From JANMDU01 sp031376455 (GTDB taxonomy: Bacteria; Pseudomonadota; Gammaproteobacteria; Burkholderiales; Burkholderiaceae_C), in assembly GCA_031376455.1 (NCBI GenBank), contig JANMDU010000042.1:1-61910 (forward strand): 61,910 nt of DNA, read 5' to 3'. A model generated the notes under the pieces. It searched no databases. It worked only from the letters and a program-made list of their open reading frames with translations, and was not told the DNA's origin. This document shows positions 8,457 through 17,272 of the stretch, piece by piece; position 1 is the first letter of the stretch, and each line of letters starts with the position of its first letter. The position numbers were made by a program, and so were the translations under genes.

Positions 8457-9448
8457 TAATCGACTCTCGCACCAGAGCGTTGGATGATTTTTGCCCAAAT
8501 CGGACGCTCGCGCAGAGCGCGCTCAAACAAGCGATCTGGTGGCGCAATCGTGGTTTCAAAAGCTAGCTGGCTGTAGCGCTCTGCCACGGCGGGCGTGGCC
8601 AAGATTTTGTTGATCTCTGCATTGAGCTTGCCAATGATCTCGCGCGGCGTGCCAGCAGGTGCAACAATGCCGCCCCATGCCGTGGTCTCGTAACCAGCTA
8701 CGCCTGCTTCTGCAATCGTAGATACTTCAGGCAAAGCCGGGCTGCGCCGCGCACCCGACACACCAAGCACGCGCACCCTGCCCGCTTTGATGTGCGGCAA
8801 GATCGAGCTGATGTTGTCAAACATCAAATCCACTTGACCGCCGATCAAATCTTGAATGGCTTGTGGGCTGCCGCGATAAGGCACATGGGTGATGAACGTA
8901 CCCGTCATATTTTTAAACAGCTCGCCACCCAAATGCCCTGTGGTGCCATTGCCCGCTGAGCCCATGGTCAGCTTGCCGGGGCGACTTTTGGCCAGCGCGA
9001 TCAGCTCTTTTACATTTTTTGCGGCCACGTTGTTGTTCACCACGAGTGCATTTTGCACATAGCCGAGCAAGGCCACTGAGGCGAGCTGTTTGTCTGCGTC
9101 GTAGGGCAGTTTGCTGTAGAGCGATTGATTGATCGCGAGTGTGCCGACGTTGCCATAACCCAAGGTGTAGCCGTCAGGCGCGGCGCGGGTCACTTCTTGG
9201 ATGCCAATCGCGCCGCCCGCACCCGGCTTGTTGTCGATGATCACGCCAGAGCCCAATGCTTTAGCCAGCTCCGTACCCAAGATGCGGCAAATCACATCGG
9301 GCGCACCACCTGCAGCAGAGGGCACGACGAGGCGAATCGGCTTATCTGGCCAAGCAGCTCGCGCGATCAAGGGCACGCCCGCAGTGCTGACAGCCAAAGC
9401 TTGTATCAGGCTGCGGCGGCTCAAATTTTGGGATAGATCAAGTTTCAT
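8456..9448 (-). CDS. Bug-family tripartite tricarboxylate transporter substrate-binding protein
   Basis: A 330-residue periplasmic binding protein of the TctC/Bug family. The N-terminus has a twin-arginine-like SRRSLIQALA followed by a hydrophobic stretch and an ARA cleavage site before the mature AWPDKPIRLVVPSAAGG. Family blocks are present: GGAIGIQEVTRAAPDGYTLG, the KLTMGSAGNGTTGHL region and HVPYRGSPQAIQDL. Bug proteins bind carboxylates or amino-acid-like ligands. No TctA or TctB membrane genes are present in the window, which is usual for this lineage. It is the first gene of the deacylase/aminotransferase operon. Confidence 0.92.
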   Translation of the reverse strand: MKLDLSQNLSRRSLIQALAVSTAGVPLIARAAWPDKPIRLVVPSAAGGAPDVICRILGTELAKALGSGVIIDNKPGAGGAIGIQEVTRAAPDGYTLGYGNVGTLAINQSLYSKLPYDADKQLASVALLGYVQNALVVNNNVAAKNVKELIALAKSRPGKLTMGSAGNGTTGHLGGELFKNMTGTFITHVPYRGSPQAIQDLIGGQVDLMFDNISSILPHIKAGRVRVLGVSGARRSPALPEVSTIAEAGVAGYETTAWGGIVAPAGTPREIIGKLNAEINKILATPAVAERYSQLAFETTIAPPDRLFERALRERPIWAKIIQRSGARVD

Positions 9449-9552
9449 GGTGTATTGCTTTCAAAAGACCATTCAGCAGATGCCGTCAAGTAGGAAGTGG
9501 CGAATGATGCGATGCACAAGCGCATCAGACAAGCGACAGCTAGCGATTGCTT

Positions 9553-9569
9553 CATGAGTTTTTCTCATG
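9553..9569. promoter_or_regulatory. Candidate LysR operator (CATGAG-N5-CTCATG)
   Basis: A perfect 6-bp inverted repeat with a T5 spacer lies between the divergent binding-protein gene and the LysR gene. It contains the LysR-type T-N11-A signature. A similar site occurs at 23079-23095. Confidence 0.5.
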
Positions 9570-9634
9570 CAGAATGCGGGTGAACCCTAGACCTCAGCTC
9601 AACCCAAGACACAAGATCCCACTCCGTTCAACCC

Positions 9635-10540
9635 ATGAATCGCATCCCCTCCACCCAAGCTTTGCAATGCTTTGAAGCCAGCGCAAGGTTAGGATCATTC
9701 ACCCTCGCAGGGCAAGAAATGCATCTGACGCAAGGCGGCGTGAGCCGGCAAGTAATCACGCTAGAGCAACGTTTGGGCTTTGCGCTGCTGGTGCGCCGCC
9801 AAGCGGGCTTACAGCTCACGCCTGCTGGTATAGCTTACATTCGAGAAATCGAGCCTGCGCTTCGCCTGCTAGAGCGCGCCACATCCAATGTGATGGCGCT
9901 CAAAGGCCAAGGTGGTGTGCTGAATCTTTCCATCCCCGCCTCGTGGGGTAACTATTGGCTGCTTCCTCGTCTGGGCGGTTTCACACAAGCGCACGCTGAC
10001 ATCAGTTTGAACGTATTGACAAAAATAGGCGCTGCAGATTTTTCTCAGCGGCACATCGATGCCGCCGTGGAATACCGCACATCGCCGCGCAGCGATATGC
10101 CATCTGAATTCCTCATGCCCGTGGTGCTCGCGCCTTACGCCTCTCCAGCATGGAAACGCCAGCACGGCAGCAGTATGCCCAGCAGCGCGATGCTGCAACA
10201 CACCACCCTGCCCTTGGCTTGGAATGGCTGGCTCGCCAATCAGAGCCGCAGCATTGCGCAGGATATTGCAAATGATGTGGCGAATGACGTTGCGGGTGGC
10301 CCGCGCTACGATCTGTTGTTCATGGCGATGAATGCTGCCGTGGCTGGCCTAGGTATGGCATTGCTGCCAGATTTTATGGCTGCACCGTTGGTCAAAGCAC
10401 GTCGCTTAACGCGCTTGTCCACCACCACATGGCAAGCACCAGGCGGCTACTATCTTTCACAATCGCCACTGATGCGCAACGACTCTGCCTTTGCTAGTTT
10501 GAGAGATTGGCTGCGCAATGAGATGCAGTCGCAGCGCTGA
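9635..10540 (+). CDS. LysR-type transcriptional regulator (GcvA-like)
   Basis: A 301-residue regulator. The N-terminal winged helix-turn-helix covers about residues 1-65 and includes QALQCFEASARLGSF and the recognition-helix segment LTQGGVSRQVITLEQRLG. The remainder is a periplasmic-binding-protein-like effector domain. It resembles the GcvA subgroup. It is divergent from the Bug/deacylase/aminotransferase genes, with a palindromic candidate operator between them, so it most likely controls that operon in response to a D-amino acid or N-acyl derivative. The effector is inference. Confidence 0.92.
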   Translation: MNRIPSTQALQCFEASARLGSFTLAGQEMHLTQGGVSRQVITLEQRLGFALLVRRQAGLQLTPAGIAYIREIEPALRLLERATSNVMALKGQGGVLNLSIPASWGNYWLLPRLGGFTQAHADISLNVLTKIGAADFSQRHIDAAVEYRTSPRSDMPSEFLMPVVLAPYASPAWKRQHGSSMPSSAMLQHTTLPLAWNGWLANQSRSIAQDIANDVANDVAGGPRYDLLFMAMNAAVAGLGMALLPDFMAAPLVKARRLTRLSTTTWQAPGGYYLSQSPLMRNDSAFASLRDWLRNEMQSQR

Positions 10541-11086
10541 TCATTTTGCTCGTGCATGCCTGATGCGTTGCTTGCGCCAAAAATTCAAACGCCAGCCAAG
10601 TTTGACAAGCAGATAGCCACCTATTGCCCCGCCCACGGCAAAGATAACCATGCCGAGCACCGCCGGCCAGCCGATGCTGGAGAGCCATTGCAAGATGCTG
10701 CCGCCGTCCGCTAGCTTGACAGGAGGAGGCGCGTCGATAAACAAGCTTCCCAGCTTGTAGGCCAAATACAACCAAAACCCCACCGTGAAGGGATTAGTAA
10801 TAAACGTGATAGCAGCAGCCACAGGAATATTCGCTCGCCACCACACACAATGTGCCGCCGCAAAAATGATCTGCGCAAACGGAATCACAAACGCCCAAAA
10901 CGTTCCAATCGCCACGCCACGCGCCACAGCTTCGTGCTGTGCTGTCCACAGCTTGCGATCCAAAATGCGATCAGCGATTGGCGCAAGCCACGGCTGCTTG
11001 GCCAGCTCCTCGCGCGTGGGCAAAGATCGACGCAAACGCTCGCGCCATGAAGCAGGGGATGGGGGCACAGGGGGAGGAAGTGACAC
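10541..11086 (-). CDS. DUF2062 domain membrane protein
   Basis: A 181-residue inner-membrane protein with the DUF2062 pattern: a basic, Pro-rich N-terminus, ARGVAIGTFWAFVIPFAQ, an ANIPVAAAITFITNPFT segment, and two further hydrophobic helices, the last rich in glycine. The function of the family is unknown; some members are fused to glycosyltransferases. It is the last gene of the leftward PTS/kinase operon, 8 bases after the histidine kinase, and converges end to end with the LysR gene with no spacer. Confidence 0.88.
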   Translation of the reverse strand: MSLPPPVPPSPASWRERLRRSLPTREELAKQPWLAPIADRILDRKLWTAQHEAVARGVAIGTFWAFVIPFAQIIFAAAHCVWWRANIPVAAAITFITNPFTVGFWLYLAYKLGSLFIDAPPPVKLADGGSILQWLSSIGWPAVLGMVIFAVGGAIGGYLLVKLGWRLNFWRKQRIRHARAK

Positions 11087-11094
11087 GTTGCGTC

Positions 11095-13554
11095 TTACGA
11101 AGCCGGTTCAGCTTGAGTCTTACGCCGCATCGCCGCTTCTTTCAAGGCTTGTGCTAAGGCTGCAGGCTTGATCGGCTTACTGAGGTAATCATCCATGCCT
11201 GCATTCAAACAAATCTCGCGATCCCCTTCCATGGCATTGGCTGTCATGGCCACGATTTGCGGCTGCAGTGCAGCAGGCAGCTCAGCGCGGATGCGGCGTG
11301 TGGCTTCCAGCCCATCCATCACCGGCATTTGCACATCCATAAGCACGAGATCGAAGGGGTGCGTTGCGGCCGATTCGTGCATCATTTGCAGAGCGTTGAC
11401 ACCATTTGCAGCCACTGAAATGGTGTAGCCCAATCCCTGCAAAATAAGGGTGGCCACGCGTTGGTTCACCAAATTGTCTTCAGCCAGCAAGATGTGCATT
11501 GGATGCGCATCAGCGAGCTTGCCTTTGCTAAGCGGCGCGTTGGCGTCAACACTTGTCGGCGCGCTTTGAGCCACGCTCAAGGCCTGCGCGGCCTGTACCT
11601 GAGTGACAGATACGGAGCGAGAAGCAGGGCGATCGAGCACGCGCGACAGCGCTGCCATCAGGTGTGCTGATTTGATCGGCTTGGAGAGCGTTTGCGCGAT
11701 GCCCAATTCGCGGCTGCGCGCGCCATCTGTTCCCTGCGAGGTCAACACGAGGATTGGCATTGAGGCGGCATCATAGCTAGCGCGAATTCGTGCAGCTAGC
11801 TCGTAGCCATCCATGCCAGGCATTTGTACATCGAGCAGCGCCACATCAAAATGCTCACCACTGGCCAACAATGCCAATGCTTGATCGCCACTGGCCACGC
11901 TTGACGGATGCATGCCCCAGCGCGTGGTTTGCAAATCCACGATGCGGCGATTGGTGGCGTTATCGTCAACAACGAGCACGCGCTTACCAGCGAGTTGTTG
12001 ATCGCCAGCACTGCTCCAAGCAATCGGCCCGGTTTGCACGGCATGAAGCGGTATTTCAAACTGAAAATTACTGCCCACACCCACTTCGGATTCCACCCAA
12101 ATACGCCCGCCCATCAAGCCAACCAAGCGCTTGCAAATCGCCAAACCCAGCCCCGTGCCGCCATAGTGGCGCGTGGTCGAGGCATCGACTTGGCTGAAAA
12201 CCTGAAATAGGCGATCCAAGCGATCTGCAGGAATGCCAATACCCGTATCACGCACGCTCGCATGCAGCAGCGGCTCGCCGTGATCTGCTACGCGGCGTGT
12301 GAGCGTGACGACCACTTCGCCGGCTTGCGTGAATTTCACCGCATTACTGATCAGATTCACAAACACTTGGCGCAGGCGAGTGGCATCACCAAGCACGGTA
12401 CGAGGCACTTCATCATCAATCCAATACAGTAAATCAAGGCCTTTATTGGTTGCGGGCTTGGCGGTGAGATCAAGCGCTGTTTCTACGCAATCGCCCAAGG
12501 CCACAGGCACATGCTCCAACGAGAGGTGGCCCGATTCGATTTTTGAGAAATCCAAAATATCGTTGATGAGTGAGAGTAGCTGATCGCTGCTCGTGCGGAT
12601 CGTGTCTGCAAACTCGCGTTGCTCATCGCTCAGCGTTGTCTCCAGCAGCAAATCGCTCATGCCGATCACAGCGTTCATCGGTGTGCGGATTTCATGGCTC
12701 ATATTCGCTAAGAATTCTGCTTTGGCGCGCTCTGCTGCTTCAGCGCTGTCCTTAGCCTGCATCAGCGCCACCTCGACTTGTTTGCGCGGCGTGATGTCTC
12801 GTGCAATGCCGACCAAACCTGTGCAACGCCCTTGCGCATCAAGCATAGGCGTTTTGATCAGCTCCAGATACATCGGCTCGCCGGTTTGGGGATGGGGCGC
12901 AACATCTTCTCTCGTCTCCATCTGGCCACGCACCATCACAGCAGCATTGGATGCTGAATACCGTTGGCCACGCTCAACGCCAAAGATATCAGCGGGCGTT
13001 TTGCCTACCAAATCGTCTAGGCGCAATGCATGCGCTTCCAAAAAGGCTTTGTTGCCCATCTGATACCTGCCCTGTCGATCAATCACCCAAATATGGTCTT
13101 GAATGCTGTGGATCAAGGCAGACAACTGCGCTTCTTTGTGTCGCACAGCATCTTCTGCTCGCTGGCGAGCTGTGACATCGCGCGCAATACCAGCCAAGCC
13201 AATACATTCGCCGCTTGCATCAAGCAAGGGTGTTTTAGAAAGCTCAGTAATGATGAGCTCTCCAGTGATCGGATCTGTAAATCTGTCTTCTCGCAAAACG
13301 GGCTGTTTGTCTTGCATCATCTGCAAATCTGCGGCCATGTATTTTGCAGACATGCCAGATTTAAAAATCTCTGCAGGTGTACTGCCTAGAACTTGCATTT
13401 TTCGCAAGTCATTCACAGCGAGAAACGCAGGATTGGCCACCACATAGCGCCCTGTCCGATCCATCATCCACACATGATCGGTGATGGTATCGACCAAGGC
13501 TTGAAGACGCTGGAGTTGCTGCGCATCAGCGCTTGCGTTTGAATCCATGAACAT
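11095..13554 (-). CDS. Hybrid sensor histidine kinase (PAS-PAS-HisKA-HATPase-REC-REC)
   Basis: An 819-residue cytoplasmic hybrid kinase with no membrane segment. Domains in order: two PAS domains (about residues 15-130 and 145-265), each ending with a near-identical GLAGIARD or GLVGIARD PAC strand; HisKA with phospho-acceptor H287 in MSHEIRTPMNAVIG; HATPase with LISNAVKFT and GGTGLGLAI; a first receiver with LLDVQMPGMDG; and a second with LMDVQMPVMDG. It may contain only receivers as output, so an external phosphotransfer partner is likely. It starts 2 bases after EI of the phosphotransferase system and precedes DUF2062 by 8 bases. The link to carbon or nitrogen signalling is inferred from this packing. 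Confidence 0.93.
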   Translation of the reverse strand: MFMDSNASADAQQLQRLQALVDTITDHVWMMDRTGRYVVANPAFLAVNDLRKMQVLGSTPAEIFKSGMSAKYMAADLQMMQDKQPVLREDRFTDPITGELIITELSKTPLLDASGECIGLAGIARDVTARQRAEDAVRHKEAQLSALIHSIQDHIWVIDRQGRYQMGNKAFLEAHALRLDDLVGKTPADIFGVERGQRYSASNAAVMVRGQMETREDVAPHPQTGEPMYLELIKTPMLDAQGRCTGLVGIARDITPRKQVEVALMQAKDSAEAAERAKAEFLANMSHEIRTPMNAVIGMSDLLLETTLSDEQREFADTIRTSSDQLLSLINDILDFSKIESGHLSLEHVPVALGDCVETALDLTAKPATNKGLDLLYWIDDEVPRTVLGDATRLRQVFVNLISNAVKFTQAGEVVVTLTRRVADHGEPLLHASVRDTGIGIPADRLDRLFQVFSQVDASTTRHYGGTGLGLAICKRLVGLMGGRIWVESEVGVGSNFQFEIPLHAVQTGPIAWSSAGDQQLAGKRVLVVDDNATNRRIVDLQTTRWGMHPSSVASGDQALALLASGEHFDVALLDVQMPGMDGYELAARIRASYDAASMPILVLTSQGTDGARSRELGIAQTLSKPIKSAHLMAALSRVLDRPASRSVSVTQVQAAQALSVAQSAPTSVDANAPLSKGKLADAHPMHILLAEDNLVNQRVATLILQGLGYTISVAANGVNALQMMHESAATHPFDLVLMDVQMPVMDGLEATRRIRAELPAALQPQIVAMTANAMEGDREICLNAGMDDYLSKPIKPAALAQALKEAAMRRKTQAEPAS

Positions 13555-13556
13555 GC

Positions 13557-15317
13557 CTATGAAGTGGCTCGGGTATTGAGCAATGCCGCAGGATCATCGC
13601 TGCGAAGGACTTTCCAAGCGAGCTTGGCCAAAATTCTAGTATTGGCTGCCAACACTTCTTTCTTTACGGTCAGAATTTGATTCGGATGCATGGAAAAAAC
13701 GCGCAGTCCCATGCCCAGCAGTAAGCGCGTCATGCTAGCATCGCCGGCCATCTCGCCACACACGCTCACGCTTTTGCCCGCTTCATTGCATTGGCGGATC
13801 GTGTTGGCAATCAAATGCAGAACTGCAGGATGCAGCGGATCGTACAAATGCGCCACGGATTCATCTGCACGATCAATTGCCAGCGTGTACTGAATCAAAT
13901 CGTTCGTGCCGAGCGACAAGAAATCGAAATACTGTAAGAACATCGGCAACACAATGGCTGCAGCAGGAATCTCAATCATGGCACCTAGTCTGACCGAGCC
14001 ATGCATTGCACCCCGCGCATCGAGCTCCTGCCGCGCTAACTCAATTTGCTCTATGGTGAGCTTGATCTCTTTTGCCGAGGTCAGCATGGGAATCAACAGA
14101 TTGATTTGACCGTGTACAGCGGCTCGCAAAATCGCACGAAGCTGTGTGCGAAACATCGCAGGCTCGGCCAGACACCAGCGAATCGCACGCAGGCCCAGCG
14201 CAGGATTGAGATGCGAAGCATCACGCGTCGAGGATATTGAATGGGTGGAATCCAGCGGCTTGTCTGCGCCTACATCCACCGTGCGAATCGTCACAGGCAG
14301 GCCTTGCATACCTTCGACGGTTTGTTTGTATGCCGCGTATTGCTCCTCTTCATCAGGCAACTTACCGCCGCGCCCCATGAAAAGAAATTCGCTGCGAAAC
14401 AAGCCTACGCCAACTGCCCCTGCTGCCAAGGCAACGGCCGCATCTTCAGGCCGCTCAATGTTGGCCAGCAACTCTACTTTTTGGCTGTCTTTCGTCTCAG
14501 TGATCGTGTGCAGCAACAGCTGCAACTGTTCGCGCTCGAACATCGCGATTTGTTGGCGATCGCGATATTGCGCAAGAGTTTGTGGCGAAGGATCGACCAC
14601 AATCACGCCTGCCTCGCCGTCAATGATGATCAAATCATCTTGCGCGATCAATTGGCTGGCTGTTCGCGCGCCCACCACAGCGGGAATATTCATGCTGCGC
14701 GCCACAATTGCTGTGTGGGATGTTTTGCCGCCTACATCAGTCACGAAACCAGCAAACACAGAATCTTTGAATTGCAGCATGTCGGCTGGCGAGAGATCAT
14801 GGGCGATCAACACCAAAGCAGCGTTGTCGCCCTGTCCAGTTGCGATATGCGGCAACGCAGAAGGCTTGCCCTGCAAGACTTTGAGCACCCGCTCGACCAC
14901 CTGTTCCAAATCGCCTTTGCGCTCGCGAAGATATTCGTCTTCCATTTCATCGAATTGCTTAGCCAGCACTTCGAATTGCGTGACAAGTGCCCATTCCGCG
15001 TTGTAGTGGCGCTCGTTGATCCAGTGCAACACGCCATCTTGCAAGGTTTGATCTTGCAGCAGCATCATGTGAACATCCATCATGGCGGCAATCTCTGTTG
15101 GCGCATCTTTCGCCTCACGCCGTGCCACGCTGTGTTGCAAGCGGATCAGCTCATCAATCACGGCATTCTTCGCGTCTTTCACCCGCGCCAGTTCTGCAGC
15201 CACTTGGAGCTCATCAATAAAATAATGTGCGACGTCGGCCCGCCCCGAGCTCACCAAAACAGCGCGGCCAATGGCAATACCGCTGGAGACTGCGATGCCG
15301 TGGATGGAGAAGGTCAC
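13557..15317 (-). CDS. ptsI: PTS enzyme I (phosphoenolpyruvate-protein phosphotransferase)
   Basis: A 586-residue enzyme I that takes phosphate from PEP and passes it to HPr. The phospho-histidine lies at about residue 201 in GGKTSHTAIVARSM. The C-terminal PEP-binding barrel shows VGLFRSEFLFMGR, the SLGTNDLIQYTLA metal and PEP site, and CGEMAGD with the active-site cysteine. There is no N-terminal GAF domain, so it is EI proper, not PtsP. Its start overlaps the HPr stop by 4 bases. No EIIB or EIIC permease gene is nearby, so the chain probably regulates rather than transports. Confidence 0.95.
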   Translation of the reverse strand: MTFSIHGIAVSSGIAIGRAVLVSSGRADVAHYFIDELQVAAELARVKDAKNAVIDELIRLQHSVARREAKDAPTEIAAMMDVHMMLLQDQTLQDGVLHWINERHYNAEWALVTQFEVLAKQFDEMEDEYLRERKGDLEQVVERVLKVLQGKPSALPHIATGQGDNAALVLIAHDLSPADMLQFKDSVFAGFVTDVGGKTSHTAIVARSMNIPAVVGARTASQLIAQDDLIIIDGEAGVIVVDPSPQTLAQYRDRQQIAMFEREQLQLLLHTITETKDSQKVELLANIERPEDAAVALAAGAVGVGLFRSEFLFMGRGGKLPDEEEQYAAYKQTVEGMQGLPVTIRTVDVGADKPLDSTHSISSTRDASHLNPALGLRAIRWCLAEPAMFRTQLRAILRAAVHGQINLLIPMLTSAKEIKLTIEQIELARQELDARGAMHGSVRLGAMIEIPAAAIVLPMFLQYFDFLSLGTNDLIQYTLAIDRADESVAHLYDPLHPAVLHLIANTIRQCNEAGKSVSVCGEMAGDASMTRLLLGMGLRVFSMHPNQILTVKKEVLAANTRILAKLAWKVLRSDDPAALLNTRATS

Positions 15318-15583
15318 TCACCTTCTCCAAACTTATCGGCAAACAACGCATTGATGGCGTCTGATGCCGCCTGCTCCTGATCACCGCTCGTCTCCAACAC
15401 TACTTCCGAGCCTAAACCAGCCGCCAACATCATCACACCCATGATGGATTTCGCATTGATTTTTCGCTCTCCGCGCGAGAGCCACACCTCGCACGGAAAA
15501 CTTCCTGCGCATTTGGTGAGCTTGGCCGATGCCCGCGCGTGCAGGCCTAATTTATTGCTGACTTTGATGGTCGTTTGAATCAT
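15314..15583 (-). CDS. ptsH: PTS phosphocarrier protein HPr
   Basis: An 89-residue HPr that carries phosphate between EI and EIIA. His15 lies in KLGLHARAS, and Ser46 in NAKSIMGVMMLAAG is the site that HPr kinase modifies in proteobacteria. The start is inside the end of the EIIA gene (32-base overlap) and the stop overlaps the EI start by 4 bases, so the three genes are tightly coupled. hprK is not in the window. Confidence 0.96.
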   Translation of the reverse strand: MIQTTIKVSNKLGLHARASAKLTKCAGSFPCEVWLSRGERKINAKSIMGVMMLAAGLGSEVVLETSGDQEQAASDAINALFADKFGEGE

Positions 15584-15992
15584 GTTTTTTGAGAGTTTGA
15601 TTTTGAGGAGCGGTGACGGCCACTTGCATCACGCCTTGTGCGCCGCCAGCGAGCGCGCGTTGCACCAACACGTCTAGCTTTTCGTGCCGATACGTGACAG
15701 CGCGGAGCAACATCGGCAGATTCACGCCCGTGAGCAAGCGCGTGCGTACGCCGTCGGTGAGCTGCTTGGCAATATTGCTCGGTGTCGCACCAAATACATC
15801 GGTGAGCAAGAGCGTGTCTGAGCTGCCTTGCTGAAGCATAACGCGCGCTTGCGCTGCGCTCTCAGCAGGCGGCATATTCGGCGGCACATCAAGCGCAGAG
15901 ACGGCTGAATCGCAGTCAGGAAACACATGCAAAGCGCAAGCTCTCAATGCTGAGGCCAGAGGCGCGTGGGCAATAATAAGAATTTGGTTCAC
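15552..15992 (-). CDS. PTS EIIA component, mannose/fructose family
   Basis: A 146-residue EIIA-Man-type protein with His9 in ILIIAHAPLAS as the phosphorylation site, a TDVFGATPSN motif, and NLPMLLRAVTYR. In Burkholderiales this orphan EIIA works with HPr and EI in regulation, for example of polyhydroxybutyrate and carbon use, with no cognate permease. The C-terminal tail of about 20 residues past the fold is hydrophilic and overlaps the HPr start by 32 bases. The MFS gene upstream overlaps by 4 bases. gshB, which often precedes EIIA in this lineage, is absent here. Confidence 0.92.
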   Translation of the reverse strand: MNQILIIAHAPLASALRACALHVFPDCDSAVSALDVPPNMPPAESAAQARVMLQQGSSDTLLLTDVFGATPSNIAKQLTDGVRTRLLTGVNLPMLLRAVTYRHEKLDVLVQRALAGGAQGVMQVAVTAPQNQTLKKHDSNDHQSQQ

Positions 15993-17272
15993 GTGGAAGT
16001 TGATGTTGATGAGGAAGAGCTAATGCTGCGATTATCCAGAAGATAGCGCAAATATCCCGCCATCGAGCAAATCAGGAATACCCCAAGTGCGGCCTGAAAG
16101 GCTTGTGGCCTATTGAGGCCAAAGCTGGCAAACGCATCAATCAGCAAGCCCATGCCCCATTGCACAACAAACACGCCGCTGAAAATCACCAAGTTGTACA
16201 AACTCAGTGCTCGCCCAGCCAGAGCCGCCGGAAATGCCATGCCCACAGCGGGTTGCGCCAAACTCATAAAGCTCGACGCTATGCAAAACAGTGCCCACAT
16301 CCACCAAGTCACCGCGCTGCCGGAGGCGACGATGACCGCCGTCATCAACAAAGCCAGCGGCACGCCTCGCGCGAGAAGCCGATCTGCATGCCAGCCGCGT
16401 GCGCTCAGATGCGGGTTAATCGTGCCCCAGAGCCAAAATGTGCCCAGCATGCATACGTTGATCCAAAACAACCCAGTAGCGGCTTGCGCCGCGCTTTGCC
16501 CACTCACCTGCACCAGCCAAGGCCCCGCCCACAGTGTCTGCATCGCCAGCAACCCGCCGTAGCTGAAAAACCCCATCCACCGATGCCGCTTGAAATACGG
16601 ATGCTGCCAAATGTCACGATAGCTCTCCAACAGGCCTTCTTGGGTCTGAATGGGCTTTTTTGCCACCTGTGGCAGCCGCCAAGCGATGACAACGATGGCC
16701 AGCAATACCATCCCCGCAAGCAAGCCAAACAGTGGCCGCCAACCCGTTTGCGGCAGCAGCCACTGCACTGGCAGCGTGGAGGCCACCATACCGAGTGAGC
16801 CCGTCATCAGCATCCAAGAATTGGCCCGAAGCTGGCTCTCGGGCTTGAACCACAAACGATAGGCCGTCAGCGGCGCCATCAAGCAAGCGCTCACGCCAAT
16901 GCCGCAGAGGACGCGCGCGGCCAGCAGCGCAGCAAAATTGGGGGCGAGGGCAAACGCCACACAGCCGAGCACCGCGACGCTTAAAAAACACAAAATCACG
17001 CGCTTCGAGCCATACGCATCTAGCCAGCGCCCCAGTGGCAACTGCGTCAGTGCAAAACCCAGAAAATAGCCTCCTGCGAGCAGCCCCAAATCACCTGATG
17101 AGAGGGAAAACTCTTTCGCCAGCGTGGGCGAGAGCGTTGCGGTGATCGCGCGAATCAGCGCTGACATGAAGTAGGCCAGTGCGAAAGCCAAAAATACCTG
17201 CACAGCCATGCTGCGCGTGATGCCTACTTCATTGCTTTGCGCAGCCCGATCCAATTCTGTGGCCACACTCAC
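15989..17272 (-). CDS. Major facilitator superfamily transporter
   Basis: A 427-residue inner-membrane protein with about 12 hydrophobic segments. The loop 2-3 motif appears as GRWLDAYGSKRV, and GLLAGGYFLGFALTQLPLG precedes it. It is of the general NarK/CynX or sugar-phosphate antiporter-like MFS type; the substrate cannot be read. The C-terminus is a Ser/Thr tail (SISSSSSTSTST). It overlaps the EIIA gene by 4 bases downstream and the lipoprotein gene by 4 bases upstream, so it belongs to the PTS operon. Confidence 0.9.
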   Translation of the reverse strand: MSVATELDRAAQSNEVGITRSMAVQVFLAFALAYFMSALIRAITATLSPTLAKEFSLSSGDLGLLAGGYFLGFALTQLPLGRWLDAYGSKRVILCFLSVAVLGCVAFALAPNFAALLAARVLCGIGVSACLMAPLTAYRLWFKPESQLRANSWMLMTGSLGMVASTLPVQWLLPQTGWRPLFGLLAGMVLLAIVVIAWRLPQVAKKPIQTQEGLLESYRDIWQHPYFKRHRWMGFFSYGGLLAMQTLWAGPWLVQVSGQSAAQAATGLFWINVCMLGTFWLWGTINPHLSARGWHADRLLARGVPLALLMTAVIVASGSAVTWWMWALFCIASSFMSLAQPAVGMAFPAALAGRALSLYNLVIFSGVFVVQWGMGLLIDAFASFGLNRPQAFQAALGVFLICSMAGYLRYLLDNRSISSSSSTSTST

